Source: Paraspadella gotoi
Taxonomy: Eukaryota > Chaetognatha
DNA: 64,000 nt
NCBI GenBank assembly: GCA_051294375.1
Contig: CM119264.1
Span: 17,186,278 to 17,250,277, forward strand
Reading direction: 5' to 3'
Within the stretch, counting starts at the first letter, position 1, and every line of letters starts with the position of its first letter. Below, one piece after another: positions 1 to 11,811 of this stretch. A program made the position numbers and the translations under genes. Below the pieces are notes generated by a model. It ran no database searches. It saw nothing but the letters and a program-made list of their open reading frames with translations, and was not told the DNA's origin.

Positions 1-13
1 GTGATATTTACAG

Positions 14-277
14 CCGACGTCGAACGAAACGGAATGTTTTAAAATTGGAAACTTCGTCCTTCCGGTCGATGGTATTTCCGTTTGTCGGCGTCTCAACGCC
101 GACGGCAATGGCGCGCATAGAAATGGCGGTGGCGTTGGCTCGTACTCTGGCGTCTGGGGCGGAGGCTTTAAGCACTTCATCCTAAGCGACGGAATTGAAA
201 AGGAGAAAAAAAATGAGGATGCTTGTTTGTCTGGGGATGGCATTGAAACCCTGGATCGCGGTCGAGATTCGTCGTAG
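14..277 (+). CDS. Possible terminal exon, unrecognised
   Basis: An open frame of 87 codons runs from an AG dinucleotide at 12-13 (preceded by a TA-rich stretch, weak acceptor) to a TAG at 275-277. It is GC-rich relative to its flanks and reads as a glycine-rich then lysine/glutamate-rich sequence. It has no Met near its start, so it would have to be the 3' coding exon of a plus-strand gene that begins left of the window. No domain is recognised. It lies on the opposite strand to the tetraspanin gene. Chance openness is quite possible. Confidence 0.2.
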   Translation, partial: PTSNETECFKIGNFVLPVDGISVCRRLNADGNGAHRNGGGVGSYSGVWGGGFKHFILSDGIEKEKKNEDACLSGDGIETLDRGRDSS

Positions 278-1026
278 ACCTTAAGAAAGTTGAATGGTTG
301 GAAACGGGGAGCGCGTGGGGTTTAAGAGTGGCGGGGGGTCGGGGGGGGGTGGAGGAAAGATCGGGCCGTAATGGAATCGAGCCAGAGCCGTGGAAAGATC
401 AGGGCGGAAACGAGGGAAGGGGAAGGAGAATCGATCCCAACGATAATGGAACCCGGACGACGACGAGGCGCCCATGGAATTTTGGAAGAGAGAAAGGCGA
501 AACAAAATGGCGGGCGGTGGAGTGAGGAGTGAGTGGGGGGGGAGCGGTTTAAAAGAGGCCTGGCTCGAGGAGACCGGATGAATAGGCATGAGGACATGGG
601 TTTCCTTGGGATAGAGGGAGTTGGGAGATTCGAGGTCAGAAATAGAGAGGTCGTTGGAGAAGGTCAGAAATGCGGATGGAGGAGGAAGTCTGGCGGAAGA
701 GAATTGTGATTGGGGACAGAGAAAATACAAACGAGGATGAGATGGTCGAGTGCGGAAGCGAGAAAACTGAAAGGATCGTTAACGATGACCAGAGTTGGGA
801 GCGACTGGCAGATGTCGATACTAACGGTTTACATTGATTTTGAAATAGTCGTTGATATAAATACAAAAAGAAATAGATTTTAAACAAACGAACTTTTAAC
901 TGTTTTAACGAACTGAAAACTTGAACTGACAATTTTGAACTGGAACGAGAATTGGTTTAAGTTTCGGCGCCGGAACAGGAGAACCGGAAACGCGTTGGCG
1001 ACGGTCGACGCACGCGAGGAAGGAAG

Positions 1027-1085
<59 letters not shown>

Positions 1086-1800
1086 TTCTCTTCATTATTA
1101 GCGTCATTATCATCATTGTGTACGAGCGCGGGCTTTACGCGTTGTGGGCGGCGCCCAGTGGCGGCTCCGACGTCTACAGCGCCCACCAAGGAAAAACGAC
1201 GAAACCATTTAATTTTTTTTATAGAAAAACATAAACAAGAGACTGAACAAAACTAAACCTGTTGTCGTCGTTGAAGCACAACAAACATCGGTTAAGCTTT
1301 CTCCCTTTTTACAAAAAAAAAGTATAAACAAAATACAAAAGCATTAATTTTAACGACAACAATGTGTTTAATGACAGATTGTAAACCAACGTAGTCTGCC
1401 AACAATTTATAGATGATTCAAACTTGATCCAAACATGAAGATAAAATCATGTGAAAAGATATTTTAGTGATAGAACTTTTTAACAAAGGCCTCTGTTCAA
1501 CTTGTTCAACTTACAACTTTCAGTTGAACAGAGCCCTTAGTTAAAATCCCGTTTCCCCGTTTATTCAATAAAATCGGTTTTTTTTTCGGGATGTTTTTTT
1601 CCAAAATTGATTTTTTTTTATTTTTTCTTATATAAAATTCCAATAAATTTTTGAATTTTTGGGGGCTGACGCCTTCGGCAAAGAATATTTAAATTGTGGG
1701 AATAAAACCTTTTCTTTTTCATCTTACATATAGAATCTAAGAAAGATCTAGAAAATTTATAAAGTCTAGATCAGACATTGACAACTAAAGGTGACCCTGT
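278..1800. other. Stretch without a supported gene
   Basis: Purine-rich sequence (about 290-760) is followed by AT-rich sequence. Minus-strand ORFs here of up to 149 codons are proline/serine/phenylalanine-rich translations of GA-rich DNA and are not convincing. This lies inside or downstream of the tetraspanin gene on the minus strand. I looked for tetraspanin exon 3, including a Cys-Cys-Gly motif, and did not find it. Confidence 0.5.
1031..1083. repeat. (CT)n microsatellite
   Basis: Uninterrupted CT dinucleotide run, one of more than twenty CT/AG tracts in the window. Confidence 0.95.
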
Positions 1801-1807
1801 CCCTCAC

Positions 1808-1934
1808 CTGTGTAAGTGAACTTGTTCCACTCTGGATCGAAGCGGAGATAAAGCATCACCGACACCGCAGCCATCCCGATCAACTGAAATGAATGGAGAA
1901 AGGAAGAGTCATAGGAGAATTGTGAGCGAGCGGG

Positions 1935-1982
<48 letters not shown>

Positions 1983-1983
1983 A

Positions 1984-2074
<91 letters not shown>

Positions 2075-5000
2075 AAATCGAAAAATTGCCCCGACGGAGA
2101 GGATGGGGAGAAAATGGTTATGAAATGGGAGAGTATATACCGTATGGGGGGAAGTTGAATATGAGAAAAAAAAAGAACATTTCCTCATATCCGAAGAGAA
2201 TTCAGCAGACGGCGCAACATCATTTTCGATTATTCAAAGAGACAATGCGAGTTTCATGATTTTGGTTCATTAACGCTTTTTTTTATTTTTCTTTCTTTTT
2301 TTCTATTTTTCTTTCTATTTTTTCTAATTTCTTTTATTTTTTTAATTCTTTTCTTTCTTTCTTTCTTTCTTTTCTTTCTTTCTTTTCTTTTTCTTTTTTT
2401 CTTTCTTTCTTTTTCTTTCTTTTCTTTTCTTTCTTTCTTTCCACAATTTCTTTTATCAATAGGATGGCGTCCTGAAATTATTTGAAAAATGAAATATCGC
2501 TCAATCTGTGACGCTAAAACATTAACGTTGACATTGTATACCCATTGTTCTAACAGTGATATCAATATATCTCTGATTCTCTCTCTCTCGTCTCCTACTA
2601 CTCTCTCTTCTTGCTGTCTCTCTCGTCTGCTCTCTTGTCTCTTCCTCGTCTCTCTCTTCGCTCCCATCCCCGGGCAAGTCTCCGAAAATCCTTCGCTCCT
2701 CCGTCCCTATGCCCTATTTCGTCGTCCCTCACGGTTCAAGAAAGAAAAAGAAGGGAAGAAGGACAAGAGGGCGACAAGAAGAAAGAGCGAGAAAGGAAGG
2801 AGGCGGAACAAGAGAAGAAAAAGGGCAAGAGCGCAAGGTTAAGGAAGCGGGAAGAGCGAAAAAACTCCGGAGCGAAACGGGAAAGAAAAAAAAATTCCCC
2901 ATTTATAAAAGTGACGCAAGAAGGAGGAAGGGTTTGAGTGAGAGCGTGAGGAAAATGAAAAGGAGGAAAAGAAAAAAATTCCGAAGTTATAAAAGGTGAC
3001 CAGAGAAGGAAAGGCTTGAGGGAAGCGTAGGGAAATGAAAGGAGGAAGAAAAAAAAAAATTCCGATTTATAAAAGCTGACAGGGAAGGAAAGGGTTGAGT
3101 GAAAGCGTGGAGGAAGAATAAAAGGTAGGAAAGAAAAAAAATTCCCAAGTTTATAAAAAGTGACCGAACGAGAAGGAAAGGGTTGAGTGGAAGCGTGGAG
3201 GAAAACTGAAAAAAGGAGAAGAAAAAAAATTCCAAGTTAATAAAAGTGACCAGAGGAACGGAAAGGGTGAGGTGGGAAGCGTAGAGGAAAATGAAAGAAG
3301 GAAGAAAGAAAAAAAAAATTCCGTGTTTATTAAAAGTGACCAAAGAGAAGGAAAGAAGGGTTGAGTGGAAGCGGAGGAAATGAAAAGAAGGAAGAAGATA
3401 TAAAAAGTAATTCCAGTGTTATAAAAGTGGGCCGGAGGAAGAATGGTTGAGTGGGAGCGAGAGGAAAATGTAAAAGAGGCAAATGAAAAAAAAATTCCGA
3501 GTTTATAAAAGTGACCAGAGAAGGAAAGAGTTGAGTGGAAGCGTGAGGAAAATGGAAAAGGAGGAAAGAATAAAGAAAATTTTCTGTATTATAGAAAGGT
3601 GAAGCAGAGGAAGGAAAGGTTGAGTGAAGCGTAGGAGAGAAATGAAAAGGAGGAAAGACACAAAAAAATTCCGAGATTTATAAAAGTGACCACCGAGAAG
3701 GAAAGGGTGAGTGGAAGCGTGGAGAAAATGAAAAGGAGGAAAGAAAAAATTTCCAGTTATAAGAAGTGACGCAGAAAGGAAAAAGGGGGGGGGGGGTTTT
3801 GAAGGGTATGTTAGGGGGGGATAAAAGCGTGAGGAAAATGAAAACGAAGGAAAGAAAAAAAGATCCCCAGTTTATGAAGAAGTGATCAGTCATGAAGGAA
3901 AAGGGTTGAGTGGAAGCGTTGGGAAAATTAAAGGAGGAAAGAAAAAAAAATTCAGTTTTATAAAAAGTGACCAGAGGAAAGAAAGGAGGTGAAGAAAGAT
4001 AAGAGAGAAATTACATGTGAAAAGAAATTTCCTCACACACGTAACCATTTATTTACTGTTGAGCGTTAGCAACGCTAATTCTGTTTTTTTATTATTGTTA
4101 AAGCAATTGTTATTGTTATATTTTTACTTTTTCTGTTTGCCATGGTTTTTATCGCGAAAAGATCTTCTGTATTTTTTCCAAAAAATAATCATTTCAGAGT
4201 CGCCACAGCGTGGAGGAAAGTGAAAAGAAATAATAAAAAATAATAAAAAGTATCGCTGGATTGTAAGCTAGAAACCGAAAGGTATTTTCCAAAGTGTTTT
4301 AATTCTCTGTTCATATTGAACCATTTTAAACGAACTAAATTTAAAAAATTTAAACGGCGTCGAATTTGGAAAATTATGAAACTTGGAAAAGCTTTTGGGC
4401 CAATTGTACGACTTCAAATTACACTTATATTATTTTTTATCTTTCACATAATTTAGTCCGAATTAATTTTTATAAACACAAGGTTCCAAGGAACAGTCGC
4501 ACTTCAAATCGACGAGTTTCATTCACGCCTCAACTGATTCTATTCCTGGACCGAAAGGCACGGGGAATTTTAAACGGGGTCAAAGCTGGTGCAACGGTCC
4601 AAAGTTTTTATGAGGGCAAAGTTTCCGAAAAGGTCAAGAGTGTGAGGCATCTCTTGTCTCGCCATAGTTTTGTTTTGACGCCAGGGAAAGTTTTTCTCTT
4701 CGGGAGAGGGGGAGAAGAAAGGGGGCGAAGAAGACAATTTAGGTGGCTTTTTCAGAGTGGAACATTGACGATTGTGCATGAAATATTTCAGAGAGATGAA
4801 GGATGGGAGAAGAAGAGAGAAACGATCAAAAACATTAAGAAAAAGAAAGAAAAAAAGAAAGAAAAAAAAGAATAGAAAAAAAAAAAAGAAAGAAAGAAAG
4901 AAAGGATAGAAGAAAAAGAAAGAAAGAAGAAGAAGGAAAGAAAGAAAAGAAAAAATAAGGAAAGAGAAGAAGAAAGAAAGAGAAAGAGAAGAAGAAAGAA

Positions 5001-6749
5001 AGAGTAAAAAGAAGTGAAAGAAAAGTGAGAGAGGTAAAAAAGAGCAGGATAAGGCATGGAAAAAAGTTTTGAATAAATATAAAGCATCTATGATAAACAT
5101 AAAATCTTTGGCCCGCCGGTCGATTTCTTTAAGGGTTCAGGATCTCTGGGGGATTTTTGCTTTTTAAAGGGCAACGACGGAGCGAGACAGTGGAGGACGG
5201 TAGGATAGAAAAGAAAAGCAGGAGGAGAAAGAGAAAAGTGAAAAAAGTAAAAAGAAAAAAACAGATTTTTAAAAAAGGTCAGGGCTGGATCGAACGAGCT
5301 ATCTCTTTCTTCGTCTTCTCTCTCTCCTCTTTCTCTCTCTCTCTCTCTCCTTCTCTCTCTCTCTCTCTTCTCTCTTCTCTCTTCTCTCTTCTTTACTCGT
5401 GCCACCTGGACCGCTCTTTCTCTTTGCTTAACCAAGGACTTTTTTAGCCAGATCTGCTTACAGTAAATCTGCATGGTGCTAATAATTCACTTTGGTCGGT
5501 CGTCGGTCACCCCCACAATCTTGTCGATTAGTCACCTGCATTATCTCTGCATTATCCGTCTGTCCATCCGTCAAGTTTCGATTGAATCGTCCAAGTGGAA
5601 ATGAGTTAAAATGGAAAAAATAAAAAATCTATTAAACTATTTGAACGCCAATTACTCATATGAGTGGATGGGGCGATGGACTTGATATTTTGTATATGGG
5701 TAGGAAAGTGTGAGATTGAGCAGGACATCAAGTTTCGATGGAATCGTCCAAGTGAAAAAAAGGGAAAAAAATATATTTCACTATTTGATTATTCTTTTTC
5801 CTTTTTACATTAAATGTAAATTCAAGCTGCATTATTGATAAATTACTAATAAATTAATTATTAATTTTTTTGTAATTAATGAATTTATTTATTAATTTTG
5901 TGATCGAGATTGTTCTTTTGTGATTGAGAGGCCAGATAAAGTGGAAAACGATTTTGACGCGAATCAAATAAATTAATATCAATTATTTAATTTATTAATT
6001 AATTAATTATCTGATCAACTTCTTACCGCTAAAGATCGCGGGCAGATCCGGCATAGTTTGTTCAAACTTGTTTTTTAATGTTTGGTCGTTGGTTAATGGT
6101 TAATGGTTATGTATCACCGCACCACATGTTCAGGTTCACCCTTTTCCTTCCCATCCCCTTATTTTACACCTGACAGATTTTGTTTCTCCTCTCTCCTTTT
6201 ATTCCCTTTTTCCTCCACCCTTTTTCTCCTTTTTCCTTCCTCTTCCTTAAAAAGGATGTCCGAGTAAAAGTTCATTCGAGGTCAAAAGGAGAACATGAGA
6301 CGACGACCGATCCGACGATGACGACGACTTACCATGGTCTGTGACGACGATGACAATCAAAGCGACGACGATGACAATCAAAGCGACGACGATGACAATC
6401 AAAGTGACGACGATGACAATCAAAGTGACGACGATGACAACCAAAGTGACGACGATGACAGTTAAAGTGACAACGATGACAATGAAAGTGACGACGATGA
6501 CAATCAAAGCGACGACGATGACAGTCAAAGCGACGACGATGACAATCAAAGTGACGACGATGACAGTGAAGACGTCGTTGAGGAAGTCATAAAGGATTTA
6601 TTAGAAGTTCTTTAATGTACTATAATTTTCATGAGGATATTAGAATATATTAGTTTATATAACTTCGTAAAATTCATCTAAAATTATCCTGTATCATTGC
6701 CGATAAAAAAAAGTTAAATTCCGTCTCTTTTACTGAACATTTCTTTATT

Positions 6750-6825
<76 letters not shown>

Positions 6826-9800
6826 GCAGTCTTTTATTCTCCCTTACTCCTGTCGCAAAACCCAAGGGAAAAAAGATTTCACGTTAAGTTTCTAGGAACG
6901 AGGGGATTTGGCGAATAAAAAAGCCAACGACGGAGGCAGTAATATCAATGAAGAGCAGGAGAAAGAAACAGCGACGACGAAGTCGAAGGAAGGGAAAAAG
7001 AGAAATAGAAAACTACGATGACGATCGAGGCCTCGAAGACGACGATAAAGACGACGATAAAGACGACGATAAAGACGACGATAACGAGGCCGGAAACAAC
7101 GGCAGCCTCGTATTTCACGATGTTTGCCCTGGAAGGCGATAAACGGCATCGGAACGATTGTTGGCGGGAAGAATTGGGCAAGAGAGAGAAGCGGAAAGCG
7201 AGAAGCGGACGAGAGAAAGTGAGGAGCGGAATAAAAAGTAGATTTTTTCGAGGAGAGAAGCGAACGGCAAAATATGAGGAGCGGAAGAAAAAAGTGGAAG
7301 AGGACAGAAATAAGTTTCCGGAAATATTTAGAATCAGGAGGAAAGGTAAAAGCTGAAGGTGAAAAATGGAAAGGGTGAAAGCTTAAAATAGAAGGGATAA
7401 AAATAAACGGGTTCAAATGATGCGAGCGAACGAAAAATGAATAAAATTTTTAAAAAAGGGTATAAAAAGATATAGGAAAAAGAACATAGTACTTATATGT
7501 GATTCTTGTTCGATGATCTTCCTTTAGCTAGTATTACGTATTACGTATTACGTAATCTCATCTCGTTCTTTCTCCTTCTTCCTTCATCTCATCTCCTTTC
7601 TCCTTCTTCTTCCTTCATCTCATCCTCTCTCCCCTTTCGATCTCATCTCGTCCGTCTCATCAGAAATCCATACATTCGGATCGAGTTTGCGAATAAATTG
7701 ATAAATAGGCTGACGTGAGGCGACGTCATGCGAGGGACTCGTGACGACCGCAGCTGATCTCCAGGATCAGGCCGATGACCCGCGCGCCTCAAAAGGGTTG
7801 ACGTTCACTGACGTGGCTCTTCCAAAATTGGGCTTTTCTCGCCCCGCTTTCTTCTCACGCATCTTCATCGAGTTCATTCTACTCTCATCTTTTTGCCGTT
7901 CTTATCCTTTTTTTTTTTTCTCACGCAAATTTAAATCATTGTTGAACAATTGGGTTAGTGTCGTTGCTTGCGGGTAAAAAACACGTATTGTGGCAAATCC
8001 TAAATTCCCCTCCCGTATAGCTTGGTGAATCACAGCTCGTCCCATTGGCTTGGACAGCTAAGTACTCGTTCACCAACCGCGATTCCGGGTTCAATCCCCA
8101 CACGGTCACGCAGGTTAAAGTGCGACGATGTCGACGTAAACGCGCCAGTGACATGGGGTGGTCACTGCAGGTCAAAATCCCTGAGCGCCAGCTGTTGAGA
8201 GATGCCTCACACCCCAGGCATCATATATGTCCCCCCGTTGCCATATTATCTTTTATCTTTGGAAAATATAAAACTCTTCGATATCCTTCGACACTTATTC
8301 CATTCTTCAAGATCATCGCGACACGACGAACTTAATACCTAAACACACAAACCGTTTCATCGTCTCAGTTTGCTCGCTACCCGAGGGGGTCATGTTTGGT
8401 TCCCATTTTGACTTCGAGATGAAATTGAATTAAAGGCGTCAAAACATTTTTGGTCCCGCCCGAATTCACCCCTTGTATACATCCTTCTGCCACACGTTGA
8501 CTCCTCAACCTACCTTCTCTCTCGTTCCGACCCCGTCTCTCCAGCCCCCCCCCCAAACTTCTCCGCCAACGGCCTTCATACCCCGGAGGCAATGGCCGTC
8601 CAAGTGACCATATTTGCTTTCTAATAACGCGAATTTTCTGATGGAATACGAGAGAAGATCATCATTTACGGAGGAGGAGGAAAAAAGAAGTTTTCCGATT
8701 GGAAAGGAAACGCAGGACGAAGAAAAAAAAAAAACGGATGAAAAAAGGTTCCCTTTTCAAAAAAAAGAACTCGGAAACGGAGAACGAGCCTGAAAGAGAA
8801 AAAAAAATCGAGGGGCGCGAGTTCGAATGCGGTGCACAACGGGTTGAGTCTGACTCTAAGGCAGGGGTAGGGAGAGACTCAGGCAGGGAGAACGCTCTTG
8901 GCATCGTGCAGCGAGAAAAATAAATGAAAGATCAAAGGATTAAATTGGTAACAAGGCTTTTAGGTTTGGCGTCGATTGGTAAAAGAAGAAAGTATATATT
9001 TTGCGGTGGATTAATAACAAATCGATAAAAACATTTTATTTAAGGAGTTCACTGAAAGAGTCGACGGTAAAAGCGATTTGTCCGGACCAAAGCTTCGCTC
9101 GTTGAAGTGACTATTCGAAACTCGATCGGTTGCGTCGTTTTCGTGGGCTCAAAGCTCGCGCGGAAATGGCGTCTCCCCCGGACGGTGTCTTTGAAAACAC
9201 ATCAAAACACTCGACGGGTGGGCGCCGCAGCCGCCGCTGGCGCCGTCAGGACACCCATGGATCGGAATAATCTAATGCAGTGGAAAAGGATTTTCTCGAT
9301 TGGTACAGTTAAAGCTGTGAATGATGTGAATGTGGTGAATGGAGATAATGCAGTGAATGTGATGAATGTTGTGATATAGATATATAGTATTGTATAGAGT
9401 GGAGCTCATATTTTTTGGGGAACAGTATCGTAAAATACAATATATTTATTACTATATCCTTATAAAATATTAAATTTTAAAAAAATATTTGGGAATTTTC
9501 ATGTGAAACGTTTTATAAATTTTTCGAAAGCTTTAACAAAAAGTTTCTTATTTTTTTTCCGGTGCAAAAAAGAAAAAAATATTATTTAGAAATTTTATTA
9601 TTTTATAAGGATATTCCTATAAAGAAAATTCAATTTAAGATACTGTAATGAGAACTTTTTTATTATTATTTTTAATTACATACACAAAGGCCTCATAAAA
9701 CATTGATGAATCGATCAATCTTTTTATCGCTCCACCCTATAACCTATACAATGTATACATTATTCAATGCAAGTAATCCCAAGAAGAACTTTGAACATTG

Positions 9801-10689
9801 CGCAAATGTGACATTCTAGATTTAGGAAGCGATGATTCTACCNNNNNNNNNNCCAGACGGTCCTGGAAATTTCCCCAAGAATAATTTTTGGTGGCAGAGT
9901 CGTAAAACTTGGTCGAGTTTCGTTCTTTTGTCGTTAAAAGCGAATTCTCGGTAATACGAGGGAAAAATTGTTCGCAGGAGTCGGAAGGGAAAGACTGAAT
10001 CAGAATCAGAACCTGGAAAACTTTAGGCGTTTCAACCAGATTCTCAACGAACAATCAGGGACATTGACACGGATTTGACTCAGTTAAAGCGCATATCCGT
10101 GCGAATTCATTTTTTTCATGCACACATTCAGGAACTCTCTCTCTCTTTATCTTTCACACCGACTATATTTTTCATTGCTGATGGGCAAACATCATATTTT
10201 GTGCCTAATAAATCAAGATAAACATCAAACATCCGCCTCTCTCTCTCTCTCCCTCTCGTAAGAATTTTTATCTGCGTTATATTATTACCAAGTGAATAAT
10301 TATTTTCTCTTTTGCTTATTCTTTTTCTCTCTCTCCCTTTTTTTTAAAAAGATTCTCGACGCTTCCTCCTGGCCGTTTCCTCCTTCCCCTTTCTTCTTCC
10401 TCTTCATTTATTCCTCCTCCTTTCCTCCCCCACTCCGCCCCCCTCTTTTCCTTCTTTCGACCTCGTTATCTCTTTTCGCTAAATTAATATCGACGGTTGC
10501 GAAGGAGGAAGCGGAGAAAGCGAAATGAGGACGAAGAAGACGCAGACATAAAATCCAATTTTTATCTCTTCGATTTTTTTTTCTTAAAAAAATCCTATGA
10601 GCAGAACGAGGTTCATGTTCGTACTTCGTTTTAAAAAAGCCGTAATCATTATCAACGTCTTATTTTCTTTAATTTTATTGATCGACGTG

Positions 10690-10740
<51 letters not shown>

Positions 10741-11493
10741 GTCGTCGTCGTCGTCGTCGTCGTCATCGTCATCATCATCATCATCATCATCATCATCAGC
10801 AACATCCTGACTTTAAATTCGGTTATCCCCATCTCATTAGCTTCACTCGAAGAATTTTTCAAACTTTCCGGCCTCGCCCGAATCACCAGCGCTCATTTAG
10901 TATTTTCGCTTAGCTTATCACTTACAGTAAGATTTTTTTTTCATATGTAAAAGTTCGTGATGACGTTTTTCAAAATAATGACGACAATTTTAAAATGATT
11001 TTGGCGAAATTTACTAAGTATTTTTGGTCATTTTTATAGCAAATTTGTCATCCAATATACATTATTTTCTTAACGAGAGCTGACGAGAGCTGACGAGAGC
11101 TTTCCCAACCGATATAGAATTATTACCTGTATGTGTTGTTTCCAATAACTAAAATTAGTTTCATTCAAAACTTCCTTAGACATTTGTCTTTATCTAAAAT
11201 GATAAATTGTAATAGTAAAAAGTATCCGTTGAGGAAATAATTGACATGATATAAATCATCTCGGGTAAGTGCGAAATAAAAAAGGCTTGCTCGAAGCGCG
11301 AAGATTTAATGCTATGAATACGATCGATCGCCTTTGAAGATGAAGACGAAAAAAGAAAAAAGAAATAAACAGTTATGTGAGAAAGAAGAAAAACGGGGCA
11401 GGGGAACATTATAGGCAGAGAACAAAGAAAGAAGATAAGGAGAACGAGATAAAGAAAAGAAGAGGGCCTTTTGTGGTACCGTGCTGAAAAGAA

Positions 11494-11565
<72 letters not shown>

Positions 11566-11720
11566 GACAAACAAAATAGTTTCATATATCGACGTTTAGG
11601 TCTTTCGAGCGAAAATAAAAATTGCTTTGCAAACAAAAACATTACGAGATTAAATTTTTTTAAAGTTGAATAAAAAAAAATGGAAATATGAATTGAAGAG
11701 CGAGTGGGAGGGGGAGAGAG

Positions 11721-11811
<91 letters not shown>

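Noticed and set aside
6343-6573. CRISPR-like array
   Set aside because: Directly abutting 21-bp units with no unique spacers, in an animal genome; a minisatellite.
9764-10054. Tetraspanin large-loop exon
   Set aside because: The frame lies between exons 1 and 2, crosses an N gap and has no CCG motif.
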